Source of the DNA: Streptomyces sp. NBC_01237
GTDB taxonomy: Bacteria > Actinomycetota > Actinomycetes > Streptomycetales > Streptomycetaceae
Direction: 5' to 3'
NCBI RefSeq assembly: GCF_035917275.1
Contig: NZ_CP108509.1
Location: 1,240,001-1,304,000 of the forward strand
DNA length: 64,000 nt
Both the position numbers and the translations under genes were made by a program. The first letter of the stretch is position 1, and the number at the start of each line of letters is the position of its first letter. Below, in pieces: positions 1 to 9,101 of the stretch. The notes under the pieces are model-generated. The model saw nothing but the letters and a program-made list of their open reading frames with translations, had not been told where the DNA came from and did no database searches.

Positions 1-2
1 TA

Positions 3-647
3 CTGGAGTCGCACCGGACGCCCGGCTCGGCTGCCGAGCTCTCCGGTGTCTCGACCTGGCTCATCGACCAGAAGGCGAGGTTCAGCCTCGACGTCACACG
101 GACCGGTCTGCGGGGGCTGGACGGGTGGATCTGCGACGACGACAGCATCCGCCATCGTGACGGCCGCTATTTCGAGATCATCGGCATGTCGGTACGGGCC
201 ACCAGCCGTGAGGTCGGTGCGTGGTGGCAGCCGATGCTCGAACCGCGCGCCGGCAACGTCGTGGCCCTGATCTGCCAGCGGCGTGCCGGGGTACTGCGAT
301 TCCTCGCCCAGGCCATGGTCCAGCCGGGTCTGACGGACCGGCTCGAACTCGGACCGTCCATACAGTTCGTCCCCGGCGCGTACCGCGGGCCGCAGGACCA
401 CCCGCCGCTGAGCGAGTATCTCGAAGCACCTGAATCCTGGATCCGGCTGCGGACCGTCCAGTCGGAGGACGGCGGACGCTTCTCCCGGGCCGACACCCTT
501 CACGTCGTGATCCAGCTTCCCGAGGACCACAGCATCGAAGTCCCGGACAACTACCGGTGGATGACCCTCGGTCTGCTCAATCGCATGAACCGGCTCGGTT
601 ACCACCTCAACGTCGAGGTGCGAAGCCTGGCCGCCTGTCTTCTGTGA
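3..647 (+). CDS. NDP-hexose 2,3-dehydratase, C-terminal part
   Basis: The left window edge cuts this gene. It is open in frame from base 3, leaving 214 C-terminal residues of a family normally about 450-480 long. Family members (EvaA/TylX3 type) remove the C2 hydroxyl of dTDP-4-keto-6-deoxyglucose, the first committed step to 2,6-dideoxysugars. Stretches typical of the family are GNVVALICQRRAGVLRF and ELGPSIQFVPG. The next gene encodes the 3-ketoreductase that must act on this enzyme's unstable product, which supports the call. The 169 bp that follow hold no gene. The job is probably making a deoxysugar for a glycosylated natural product whose core genes lie to the left. Confidence 0.85.
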   Translation: MESHRTPGSAAELSGVSTWLIDQKARFSLDVTRTGLRGLDGWICDDDSIRHRDGRYFEIIGMSVRATSREVGAWWQPMLEPRAGNVVALICQRRAGVLRFLAQAMVQPGLTDRLELGPSIQFVPGAYRGPQDHPPLSEYLEAPESWIRLRTVQSEDGGRFSRADTLHVVIQLPEDHSIEVPDNYRWMTLGLLNRMNRLGYHLNVEVRSLAACLL

Positions 648-816
648 CGGCCGGCGCACCTGGAGCGGCAGGACCGGCGCCGGACGGCATCGCCCCCAGG
701 ATCCCCGCCTGCCGGTCCCCGGCGGCCGTACGTTTTGCACCCGCACGAGTTCCGCGCCCGGATGCCCGTCCGGGCGCCGTGCATCCGACTCCCCGACCGA
801 GAGCCGTGAGAGTGAG

Positions 817-1797
817 ATGGACTTCCTCCTGATAGGTATGTCTAGGTTCGCGCGGCGCCGCGTTCTGCCGGCCGCGGCGGCCATGAGCGGGATCGATTCC
901 ATCGACGTCGCCAGCGCGTACGCCGATGCCGAATCGGTCGGACAGCTCGCGAAGCTACGACGCGTCCACCGCGACTGGCGGGTGGCGCTGGACACGGCCC
1001 GCCCCGGCCTGGTCTATGTGTCGCTGGTGAACAGTGAGCACGCGGCAGCGGTGCGTCACGCCCTGAAGGCCGGTCACCACGTCGTGGTCGACAAACCCGG
1101 CCTGCTGGACCCGGACACGGCGCGGGAGATGGTGTCGCTGGCCCGGTCCTCGTCCCTCGTCCTGGCGGAGGCGGTGTGCTACAGCTTCCATCCGGCGTAC
1201 GCGCAAGTCACGTCGATCGCCGAACGGTTCGGAGGGATCACCAACGCGGTCGCGGTCTTCACGCCGCCGGTTCCCCGCGGCGACTTCCGCTACGACCGCT
1301 CCCGGGGAGGCGGCGCGTTCCTCGACACGGGTCCCTATATGGCGTCCCTGGGCAGGGTGCTCTGGCAGGCCGAACCCGAGCAGGTGAACGTGCTGGTGAG
1401 CGGGCGCACCGAGGACGGCCTGGAGACCGCGTACAGCGTGCTGGCGGGCTATCCGGGCGGCAGGACGGCCATCGGGCACTTCGGATTCACGACCGTGTAC
1501 CAGAACACGCTGCGGCTGCTGGGCAGTGGCTGCGCCATCGACATCGAGCGCCCGTTCTCGCTGCCCCCGGAGACGCAGGGCAGCATCCGAGTCCACTCCG
1601 GGGAGGCGCAGCACGTCCATCGGGTGGCCCGTGCCGACAGCATGCGGCTCTTCCTGGCCCGGGTCCTGGAAGCCGTGCGAACGGGCTCGCGGGAGTGGGA
1701 CGCCCCGCTGCTGAGCGACGCGCGAACGCTCGGCCGCATCATCGCAGCCGGGTCTTCCGCCGATCCCGCCCCCCGACGGTTCGCCGTCGGCTCGTGA
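817..1797 (+). CDS. NDP-hexose 3-ketoreductase (Gfo/Idh/MocA family)
   Basis: A 326-residue oxidoreductase with an N-terminal Rossmann fold and the Gfo/Idh/MocA signature in the form VDKPG (residues 91-95, Lys93; the family usually has EKP). The C-terminal substrate domain includes GGGAFLDTGPY, typical of the sugar-nucleotide branch. The likely reaction is NAD(P)H-dependent reduction of the C3 keto group of the 3,4-diketo-2,6-dideoxyhexose made by the upstream 2,3-dehydratase. It is followed 13 bp later by the sugar-activation remnant, so the four genes look like one operon. The start is the ATG at 817, behind a weak purine-rich site. Stereochemistry at C3 cannot be told from sequence. Confidence 0.85.
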   Translation: MDFLLIGMSRFARRRVLPAAAAMSGIDSIDVASAYADAESVGQLAKLRRVHRDWRVALDTARPGLVYVSLVNSEHAAAVRHALKAGHHVVVDKPGLLDPDTAREMVSLARSSSLVLAEAVCYSFHPAYAQVTSIAERFGGITNAVAVFTPPVPRGDFRYDRSRGGGAFLDTGPYMASLGRVLWQAEPEQVNVLVSGRTEDGLETAYSVLAGYPGGRTAIGHFGFTTVYQNTLRLLGSGCAIDIERPFSLPPETQGSIRVHSGEAQHVHRVARADSMRLFLARVLEAVRTGSREWDAPLLSDARTLGRIIAAGSSADPAPRRFAVGS

Positions 1798-1810
1798 CCA
1801 GCCAGGGAGC

Positions 1811-2242
1811 ATGAACATGAAAGCGCTCGTACTGTCCGCAGGCATGGGTTCCCGGCTGCGCCCGCTCACCGATCACATGCCCGAGCAGCTCATCCCCCGC
1901 GCCAAGAAGCCTGTGCTGATCCACTGTCCGGAACGGATTCGCGAGGCCGGCATCATCGACAGCGGCCGACGGGTGCGCGCGAGCCTGCACACCGGCTTCT
2001 GGCAGGACACCGGCCGGGAGGACTGCTTCGCCGGGCCGTACACGGCAGTGGGTGACCGCGCCACTCCGCGACGTGCCGGGATCGAGCGGAGCATCGTCCT
2101 GGACGGGGCGGAGCTGATCGACGCGGGCGACGTCCAGGACTCTCTGATCGGCCCCGAGGTCACGATCACCGAGGAGACCTCCGGTGCGCCGGGGTCCGGC
2201 CCGACGGCCGCCGACGGCGCGCGGGCGGTGGTCGGCATATGA
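1811..2242 (+). pseudogene. Glucose-1-phosphate thymidylyltransferase with its core deleted
   Basis: An intact 143-codon frame, but only the two ends of a roughly 355-residue RmlA-type enzyme. Residues 3-47 match the nucleotide-binding start: SAGMGSRLRPLT stands for the usual GGxGTRLRPxT, and MPEQL replaces PKQL, so the catalytic lysine is Glu. The frame then jumps to the C-terminal part: HTGFWQDTG corresponds to the family's WxDTG, followed by left-handed beta-helix-like repeats (SIVLDGAELID, DSLIGPEVTI). About 200 central residues carrying the sugar-phosphate site are missing. It cannot be a working thymidylyltransferase. It overlaps the following 4,6-dehydratase by ATGA, so it may persist as a coupling leader. 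A working copy would have to be elsewhere. Confidence 0.8.
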
Positions 2243-3210
2243 GGATCCTGGTCACCGGCGCCGCCGGGTTCATCGGATCGAACTACGTACGGGAACTGCT
2301 GGGCGGCAGTTACGCAGGCTACGAAGGCGCCCGGGTCACGGCACTGGACAGTCTCACCTACGCCGGCAACCTGGCCAACCTGCCCACCGGCCACCCGCGT
2401 CTGGAAGTCGTACGGGCTGACGTGCGCTCCAGGGACGCACTGCTCGATGTGCTCCCCGGGCACGACGCGGTCGTGCACTTCGCCGCCGAGTCGCATGTGG
2501 ACCGGTCCGTGGCCGATGCCGCGCCGTTCTTCAGCACCAATGTGCTGGGGACACAGAATCTGCTCGACTGCTGCCTGGCCACCGGGGTTCCGCGGGTGGT
2601 GCACATCTCCACGGACGAGGTCTACGGCTCCATCGCCGAGGGTTCCTGGGACGAGGCACAGCCGCTGCTGCCCAACTCGCCCTACGCCGCCTCGAAGGCC
2701 GCCTCGGACCTCGTGGTGAGGAGCTACTGGCGGACCCACGGGGTGGACGTCAGCATCACCCGCTGTGCGAACAACTACGGCCCCTACCAGTACGTGGAGA
2801 AGGCCATCCCGCGCTTCATCTCCAATCTGCTGGACGGAGGCACCGTTCCGCTCTACGGCGACGGGAGGAACGTACGGGAGTGGCTGCATGTGGCGGATCA
2901 CTGCCGGGCTGTGCAACTGGTGCTGGAGAAGGGGCGCGCCGGCGGCATCTACAACATCCGCGGCGGAACGGAGTTGACCAACCTCCAGCTCGTCGACCAC
3001 CTGTTGGAGCTGTTCGGTGCCGGCCCGGAGCGGATCCGGTGGGTCGCGGACCGCAAGGGGCACGACCTGCGCTACTCGCTGGACGACAGCCTGATCCGGG
3101 AGGAGTTGGGCTACCGGCCGCAGGTGGACTTCCGTCAGGGGATCGAAGAGGTCGTGGAGTGGTACCGCGACCACCGCGACTGGTGGGAGCCGGCGAAGCA
3201 CTCCGAATAA
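2239..3210 (+). CDS. rmlB: dTDP-glucose 4,6-dehydratase
   Basis: A 323-residue extended short-chain dehydrogenase. It shows GAAGFIGS (NAD-binding glycine motif, residues 7-14), the 4,6-dehydratase triad STDEVYG with Thr125-Asp126-Glu127, and YAASK with Tyr149 and Lys153. It converts dTDP-glucose to dTDP-4-keto-6-deoxyglucose, the substrate of the 2,3-dehydratase two genes upstream. Length is normal for the family. The ATG overlaps the stop of the truncated thymidylyltransferase (ATGA), implying coupled translation. It is the last gene of the deoxysugar operon; a hairpin at 3350-3366 separates it from the converging gene. The symbol is used in the generic sense (also strE or oleE-like). Confidence 0.92.
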   Translation: MRILVTGAAGFIGSNYVRELLGGSYAGYEGARVTALDSLTYAGNLANLPTGHPRLEVVRADVRSRDALLDVLPGHDAVVHFAAESHVDRSVADAAPFFSTNVLGTQNLLDCCLATGVPRVVHISTDEVYGSIAEGSWDEAQPLLPNSPYAASKAASDLVVRSYWRTHGVDVSITRCANNYGPYQYVEKAIPRFISNLLDGGTVPLYGDGRNVREWLHVADHCRAVQLVLEKGRAGGIYNIRGGTELTNLQLVDHLLELFGAGPERIRWVADRKGHDLRYSLDDSLIREELGYRPQVDFRQGIEEVVEWYRDHRDWWEPAKHSE

Positions 3211-3349
3211 GGGCCCACGCCCGGTGCGGGATCAGGTTGTCCGGGCTGCGGCCGCTCGGACACCCGGTGCTCGGGGGCCCCGCGATCCCACCCCCAAAGC
3301 CCGCGGTCCGGCGCCCAGTTCATCGAGAACGCGGGATCGCGGGCGGTGG

Positions 3350-3366
3350 CCCGCACTTCGTGCGGG
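3350..3366. terminator. Hairpin between converging genes
   Basis: A perfect 7-bp stem (CCCGCAC / GTGCGGG) with a 3-base loop, lying 11 bp past the stop of the minus-strand synthetase-like gene and 140 bp past rmlB. There is no T-tract, which is common for actinobacterial terminators. It probably acts in both directions. Confidence 0.5.
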
Positions 3367-3377
3367 GCTCGCACCGC

Positions 3378-4568
3378 TCAGAGGCCGAGAGCTCTCCGGA
3401 CGGATCCGGGCCAGTTACCCAGCTCAGGCCCGTACTGGCAGAAGAAGGAGTAAGCAAACCGTTCCAGACCGAAACCCACACACGCGGAACTCGCGGTGGA
3501 GCCGTCAGCCAACGCTATCTCGAACGGCTCCCCGAAGAGCGTGCCGTGTGCGTTGAATGACGCCACAGAGACAGTGCGCCCCGCTTCAACAGGCAGCCGC
3601 AGTTCGTATTTGAGGCCGCTCAGCCGCTGCGCAAGCATCCGCCGAGGGTTCCGCCCGTCCCCGAAGAACGGATCATTGGCTCCTTCGACATGACCGGGCA
3701 GACCCAGTTCATCGATGAGGTCGCACGACGCTTCGAGGAAGGACTGCCGAAGATCGGCAACTGCCTTGCCCTCCCCGAAGAAGACCATCTCCCGTATGGT
3801 GAAGTCCCACAGCCGCTCCACGGAGCGGCTGTAGCGCGACTCGTGACGGAATGATTTTCCGCGCGAAGTCACTGCGGTTCCACCGGAATCCAGCCTTTTG
3901 CCATGGAATTGCTGATAGGTGTGGAAGCACATGGTCGGCGGCAGGCAGTAGCCCGAGTGTTCGCCATACCTGGCCAGGCGTGCGCCGATATCCTCTGCGC
4001 TTTCCCCTTCGCCCACGAAGTCACTGTATGTGTCCACATCGGCATGGAGACGATGCGCAGACATGAGGAACTGGGGAAACGAATCGAGATAGCCGCCACG
4101 CCGAAGAGTCTCTGTGGAGATGAGCGTGGGGTACCGCTGCTCCTTTGCCCCGAATCTTCCGATGGCAAGGTTACGGATGCGTTCGTCAAGCGCATCGAGA
4201 GTGGCGGTGAAGAGTCCGCCGGAGGCAATCAACCCCTGTCCCATCTCATGGACCAGCCCAAGCGCAAGGAGCTGTTCATAGACTGCGCCATCAGCGAATC
4301 TCTCCGAATGGGGCGAGTTCCACACGCGCTCCACGGACGTGATCCGCTGGGGAAGAACATCTCGATCACTGATGAGGTTCACCTTGCGCGCGAGATCGTC
4401 GGTTCCGACCTCGCGTACAGTAGTCACCTCCACGGCCACTATGCGAAGTTCCTCTTCGATGAGCCGGAACGATTCGATATCCGACGACGCGTAATAGATG
4501 CGCTTCGCAAGTTCGTCACCGTGCGAGAGCGGCAGCGGAGAATCGAGCCGCAATTGGTGAATGTGCAT
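3378..4568 (-). CDS. Class-II aminoacyl-tRNA-synthetase-like protein, possible amino acid:carrier-protein ligase
   Basis: 396 residues from the ATG at 4568, preceded by AGGGG; an upstream frame to 4628 adds an unconvincing Arg/Lys-rich tail. Class-II motif 2 is seen as FRHESRYSRSVERLWDF (conserved Arg and Glu of the ATP site) and motif 3 as VGFGLERFAYSFF. CFHTYQQFHGKRL precedes motif 2, as in the SerRS-like family that lacks a tRNA-binding arm. Known members of that family charge an amino acid onto the phosphopantetheine of a carrier protein instead of tRNA. No carrier protein is visible in this window. Next to deoxysugar genes, it may supply an aminoacyl unit to a natural product. The substrate amino acid is unknown. 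Confidence 0.6.
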   Translation of the reverse strand: MHIHQLRLDSPLPLSHGDELAKRIYYASSDIESFRLIEEELRIVAVEVTTVREVGTDDLARKVNLISDRDVLPQRITSVERVWNSPHSERFADGAVYEQLLALGLVHEMGQGLIASGGLFTATLDALDERIRNLAIGRFGAKEQRYPTLISTETLRRGGYLDSFPQFLMSAHRLHADVDTYSDFVGEGESAEDIGARLARYGEHSGYCLPPTMCFHTYQQFHGKRLDSGGTAVTSRGKSFRHESRYSRSVERLWDFTIREMVFFGEGKAVADLRQSFLEASCDLIDELGLPGHVEGANDPFFGDGRNPRRMLAQRLSGLKYELRLPVEAGRTVSVASFNAHGTLFGEPFEIALADGSTASSACVGFGLERFAYSFFCQYGPELGNWPGSVRRALGL

Positions 4569-5257
4569 AGCCCCTGCCTTCACTGGATCCATCCGACGTC
4601 GCGATCCACCATCGGAGCGTTTCGGCACTGATGCACGGACCGCGCCGATCGCCCGATGCCGAATCGCAGACCCGAAGGTTCACGAAACTGACATTCTCGC
4701 GAATCTTTCCCCTACGCCGAGGCCGCGGCACGGCTGCCGGGAACAGCACGGACCGCCTTGGCTTCGTCGGTGGACGACGGTCACACCGCAGGGCGTACCA
4801 GCCGGCGTCCGGGTCCTGTCCCGGCCACTCGTGCGGTGCGGGTCACCGATCGCACCGCCCGGACACCGCCCGGGAATCCGCCGGCCACCGAGGCGATTCG
4901 CGGAGACCCCGTCGCAGCAGGCCGCCGCGGGACCGGATCCGTCCGGCGCAAAAGGAACACGACAGGCGGAACTCTCCGCCGGCGGTCGTTACGACGAAAC
5001 CCTCAACCACGCCGACGGGACCCTGCCGTGAACGGCAGCCCTCAGCCCGATGGAAGCGGGCCTCCGGCCGACGCCGCGCGCTTGCGTACCGAAAGGCTCC
5101 ACGGGGCAGGGACCTGCGGAGAGAGGCGGCGGATCCGCCCGTACCCGCTCCCATTCCCGCCGGAGCCCATCCAATACCCGCACCGGGTTTCCGTATTTGA
5201 CCGCCTACGGCGTACCCGATGCCCCCAGGAGAGCCCGGGGGCACCGCTCAGCCCACT
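4569..5257. other. 689-bp stretch without a recognisable gene
   Basis: Only low-complexity, Arg/Pro-rich frames on both strands and no family resemblance. The first 100 bp to the left must carry the promoter of the synthetase-like gene (minus strand). I see no convincing repeat or RNA gene. Confidence 0.5.
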
Positions 5258-5533
5258 TCACGAGCGTTCCTGAGCCATCGCCTCGAATCTTGCCTCTGCG
5301 GCAATCACAGCGGCTTCGACCCGCGAACGGACCCGGAGCTTCAGGAGAATGCGAGCGACATGCTCCCTGGAAGTTCTCTCCGATATCCCCAGCGCGGAAC
5401 CGATTTTTCGGTTCGTCATGCCCTTGGTCACGAGATGCAACACCTCAAGCTCACGCTTGCTCAGAGGATCCAAAGCCGCCGAGGGCTTAATCGACTGGTT
5501 GCTCGTGCTCCCTGGTTCATCCCGGAAAGCCAT
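5258..5533 (-). CDS. Single-domain LuxR-type DNA-binding regulator
   Basis: A 91-residue protein that is almost only a LuxR/GerE helix-turn-helix. LSKRELEVLHLVTKGMTNRK and SERTSREHVARILLKL give the scaffold and recognition helices. It has no receiver domain and no N-terminal ligand domain, so it is a short orphan regulator of the kind often found in biosynthetic clusters. The ATG at 5533 is chosen because GAGGAG lies 5 bases upstream; another ATG four codons earlier lacks a site. Targets are unknown; the neighbouring synthetase-like gene and the deoxysugar operon are candidates. Small regulators of this type may act without phosphorylation. Confidence 0.75.
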   Translation of the reverse strand: MAFRDEPGSTSNQSIKPSAALDPLSKRELEVLHLVTKGMTNRKIGSALGISERTSREHVARILLKLRVRSRVEAAVIAAEARFEAMAQERS

Positions 5534-6200
5534 GACACTCCTCAACTAACACACCTCGACAGCATCAAACATCCGCATTAGGACACAAGGGGCAAGCTTC
5601 GCTCCTCGCTGCCGCGTAAGCGCTTACAAAGCTAATAGATCACGGAACAGCTGTCTACGTCATCCACCAGCGGCCCGGTGAACCGGACGCTCCGACGAGT
5701 CTGATTTGCTGCGCTATGGCAGACAATTGGTTCTGCGGTTCTCGGGGTACCAGTGCCGCACATCGAGCGGGCCCGCCCATGGGCCGTTGGAGAGTCGCGG
5801 CCCGGTTCCATGGCTCGCCCTCCGGCCGGGAAGCCAAGCCTTCCCGCCGCCTGGGCGGGGTGTCGTGCCCGCTTGCGTGCCACCGGGACGTCCCGCGCTC
5901 CCGGTGCGGGACAGTTCGCGTCGACCGTCGCATTCACGAGTGACGACGGGCCCGGCGACCTGCGCGTTCCAGTGACAATTCAGGCCGAGTTGGCCGGAAT
6001 TCCACCGTGCGTCAGCTCCCGGGCCGACGCCGGCCGGGTCATGTCCGTCGTATCCGAGATGGATGGTGGGTCTTCTCGCCCTCCGGCCGGGCATCCTCGA
6101 CCACCCCGGCAGAGACGATCACCTCTTTACCAGGCGTTACTTCCATGATCGGGAGTCGCACCGTTGACCGTACGCACCCCGGCCACCCAGAATATTGATC
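5534..6200. other. 667-bp intergenic region, no gene recognised
   Basis: Lies between the divergent luxR-type gene and the ABC ATPase gene, so it holds both promoters. The 5560-5650 part is relatively AT-rich, fitting the luxR promoter. Frames here are compositionally biased and match nothing I know. Confidence 0.45.
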
Positions 6201-7205
6201 ATGTCGATCATTAGGGTAGCCGGGCTGGTGAAGGAGTTTCGCAGGCCCAAACGGTTCACTGGAGCATTCGGCGGTATGCGGACTCTGCTGACGCGGGAGT
6301 ACGTGAGCAAACTCGCCGTCGATGGAGTCGGGTTCACCATCGATGAGGGTGAGGTGGTCGGCTACCTGGGCCCGAATGGCGCGGGGAAGTCCACAACCAT
6401 CAAGATTCTCACGGGAGTTCTGCATCCCACGGCAGGCCACGTCGAGGTCGCCGGTGTCGTGCCGTGGCGCGAGCGCGAGCGCAACGCCCGTAATATCGGC
6501 GTCGTCTTCGGTCAGCGCAGCCAGTTGTGGTGGGACCTGCCGCTGCGGGACTCGCTCGATCTGATCGGCAAGCTGTACGGAGTCGAGCGTTCCCGTCATC
6601 GTGCCAACATCACGCGCTTCACCGAACTGCTCGGCCTCGGCCCCTTCCTCGACACCCCCGTGCGCCAACTGTCGCTGGGGCAGCGGATGCTCGGCGATCT
6701 CGCCGCCGCCATGCTGCCGGAACCTCGCATCCTCTACCTCGACGAGCCGACCATCGGTCTGGATGTCGTCGCCAAGGAGCGCATTCGCGAGTTCATCGGC
6801 GTACTCAATCGCGACGAGGGCGTCACCGCGATCCTGACCACGCACGACCTGGACGATGTCGAGCAGTTGTGCCGTCGCATCGTGCTCATCGACGACGGAA
6901 AGGTCCTCTACGACGGCGACGTGAACACGCTCAAGACCCGCTACGCCCCGCACCGGCAGCTGGTGGTGCAACTGGCCGAAAACCACCAGTGGCAGGGGAT
7001 CGCGTTGGATGGCGTGTTCCAGGACCCGCCCGGCGCCAAGGCCGACTCGGTCACGCTGCGCTTCGACCCGGAGCAGAACCAGATCTCCGACCTGATCAGC
7101 GCGGTCCTGGCCAGGCACGCAGTCACTGACCTTTCCATCATCGAACCCGAGCTGGAAGGCGTGGTCCGCACGATCTACTCGGCCCGCGAAGCCTGTTCGA
7201 GCTGA
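6201..7205 (+). CDS. ABC-2-type transporter ATP-binding protein, orphan
   Basis: A 334-residue nucleotide-binding protein. Walker A GPNGAGKST lies near residue 57, Q-loop VFGQRSQLWWDL follows, then signature LSLGQRMLGDLA (near 156), Walker B ILYLDEPTIGLD and H-loop TTHD, with a family-specific C-terminal extension. The WWDLPLRDS segment after the Q-loop is typical of ATPases that normally precede two ABC-2 permeases. No membrane gene follows: the next gene is argG after 317 bp. The permeases were lost or lie elsewhere. Start ATG 6201 is preferred over TTG 6195; neither has a clear ribosome site. It may once have exported the cluster's product. Confidence 0.8.
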   Translation: MSIIRVAGLVKEFRRPKRFTGAFGGMRTLLTREYVSKLAVDGVGFTIDEGEVVGYLGPNGAGKSTTIKILTGVLHPTAGHVEVAGVVPWRERERNARNIGVVFGQRSQLWWDLPLRDSLDLIGKLYGVERSRHRANITRFTELLGLGPFLDTPVRQLSLGQRMLGDLAAAMLPEPRILYLDEPTIGLDVVAKERIREFIGVLNRDEGVTAILTTHDLDDVEQLCRRIVLIDDGKVLYDGDVNTLKTRYAPHRQLVVQLAENHQWQGIALDGVFQDPPGAKADSVTLRFDPEQNQISDLISAVLARHAVTDLSIIEPELEGVVRTIYSAREACSS

Positions 7206-7522
7206 GAAGCCGGCTCCGGTCCGCGAGTTCGCCCCCGGAGCGTGTCTCTTGGATGGGCAGGCCGGTCGCCGACCGGCCGGACGCGGCGCCGGCCCCTTCC
7301 GGGGTGTCACGGAGCAGCTCCGCGCTTCAGGGGAGCGGCGGTCCGGCGGGGGCCGCGGCGTGGTGGCGGCTCTCGTGAGGCTGTGGGCCCCGGGGCGGGG
7401 GTGTGGTGCGTGCGGGATGGACAGACTCAGGGACGGGGCAGTCCGCGGCAGAGTGCCCTGGACGGTGCCGGCGGTGACGCCACCGGCGTCGCCCCTTGCC
7501 CGGCATCATCTCTGGAGGGCTC
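7206..7522. other. 317-bp gap before argG, no gene
   Basis: GC-rich with no recognisable product. This is where the permease genes normally paired with the upstream ATPase would be expected, but no membrane-spanning frame is present. The ribosome site GGAGGG for argG is at its end (7514-7519). Confidence 0.5.
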
Positions 7523-8695
7523 ATGAAGATCGTGCTCGCCTATTCAGGAGGTCTGGACACCTCCGTGGCCCTGCACTGGCTCAAGAAGCGGTACGACGCC
7601 GAGATCATCGCGTTCTGCGCGGACATCGGCCAGATCGAGTCGCTGGACACGATCGAGGAGCGGGCGCTGCGTACCGGTGCCTCGAAGGTGTATGTCGAGC
7701 CGCTCACCGACCGGTTCCTGAAGGACTTCGCGCTGCCCGCCATGCGGGCCCACGCCCGTTACGAGAACAAGTACCTGGTGGCCGCGCCGCTCTCACGTCC
7801 GCTGATCGCCCAGCGCATGGTCGAGGTCGCCCATGCGGAGAGGGCGGACGCGGTCGCCCACGGAGCGACGGGCAAGGGAAACGACCAGGTGCGCTTCTTC
7901 ACCGGCGTCACCGCTCTCGACCCCAGCCTGCGGGTCCTCGCACCCGTCATCGACTGGGAACTGACCACCCGGGAGTCGGAATTCGCGTACGCACGGGAAC
8001 ACGGCATCCAGGTGCCGGTCACCCCTGACAGCCCCTACAGCATCGACACCAACATCTGGGGCACCAGCATCGAGTGCGGCGAGCTGGACGACATCGGCCG
8101 GCCTCCGCCCGCGGGAGCCTGGCAGCTCACGGCCGATCCCGGGACGGCCCCGGACCGGGCGGAGCGGGTCACGATCGGATTCGAGACCGGGATCCCCGTC
8201 GCCCTCGACGGCGAGAGGCTCCAACTCGCCGAGCTGGTGCACCGGCTCAACACGCTCGCCGCACGGCACGGAGTGGGCCGCGTCGACATCGTCGAGAACC
8301 GCATCGTCGGCTTCAAGACCCGCGGCATCTATGAAGCGCCGGCCGCGACCGTACTGATGACCGCACACGAGGAACTCGAAGCGATCGTCCTCGACCGCGA
8401 GACACTCCACCACAAGCAGTCCATGGCCCTGCGCTACGCCGAACTCGTCTACTACGGCTACTGGTTCTCCGACCTGCGCCGCGCCCTGGACGCGTTCGTC
8501 TCCAGCCTCCAGACCGCCGTGACCGGCGACATCACCCTGGAGCTGTACAAGGGCTCGCACACCGTCGTCGCCCGGCACTCCCCGCACTCCCGTTACAGCG
8601 GTTCCCTGGCCACCTACGAAGCCGGCGACACCTTCAACCACCAGGCAGGCGCCGCATTCGCCTACGTATGGTCCCTCCCCCTGACCCGTCCATAA
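7523..8695 (+). CDS. argG: Argininosuccinate synthase, divergent copy
   Basis: A 390-residue N-type ATP pyrophosphatase that joins citrulline and aspartate with ATP. The P-loop is AYSGGLDTS (residues 6-14); further signatures are HGATGKGNDQVRF, SPYSIDTNIWG and YEAPA. Start ATG 7523 follows GGAGGG. From family knowledge, the housekeeping Streptomyces enzyme reads differently after the P-loop, whereas HWLKKRYDAEIIAFCADIGQ resembles the form common outside Actinobacteria, so this may be an acquired second copy. No argininosuccinate lyase gene is nearby. It may serve arginine synthesis, or ligate aspartate to another amine in a biosynthetic pathway. The enzyme class is firm; the role is open. Confidence 0.88.
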   Translation: MKIVLAYSGGLDTSVALHWLKKRYDAEIIAFCADIGQIESLDTIEERALRTGASKVYVEPLTDRFLKDFALPAMRAHARYENKYLVAAPLSRPLIAQRMVEVAHAERADAVAHGATGKGNDQVRFFTGVTALDPSLRVLAPVIDWELTTRESEFAYAREHGIQVPVTPDSPYSIDTNIWGTSIECGELDDIGRPPPAGAWQLTADPGTAPDRAERVTIGFETGIPVALDGERLQLAELVHRLNTLAARHGVGRVDIVENRIVGFKTRGIYEAPAATVLMTAHEELEAIVLDRETLHHKQSMALRYAELVYYGYWFSDLRRALDAFVSSLQTAVTGDITLELYKGSHTVVARHSPHSRYSGSLATYEAGDTFNHQAGAAFAYVWSLPLTRP

Positions 8696-9101
8696 CCGGA
8701 AGAACACCGAACGGAGTGGAGTCCAGGACATCGCCCGCCCCCCGTGGTGCGGGCCTGCCACCCCGGAGCAGTGCTGCATGCCGACGACGGCCCCACCGGG
8801 GAGGCGCTGATCAGCGAACGTAACCGCCTCACTCCACCGATCACCGTGATCGGTTCGGCAGGGGAGGCCGAGTCGTGAGCTTCCTCGAATCTGCGTTTCG
8901 TCACGGATCGGAACACGGGGGCCCGGTGAGGAGCCGGTGACGGATCGGGCGGACTTCCGAATGCCGGCAGGGCGCACCGGGCCCAGGACATCAGATCCCC
9001 GTCTCTGGGTCGGTCCCGGCATGGAAAGCAATCACTGACGGTCTCGTGACATGCCGTCTCAGAGGCGTTGGGCTCGGCTCCAAGCGTCCTAACGTGGGCG
9101 T
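8696..9101. other. 406-bp gap, no gene recognised
   Basis: No frame in this interval has convincing codon use or family resemblance. It contains the promoter of the epimerase gene that starts at 9102. Confidence 0.45.
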
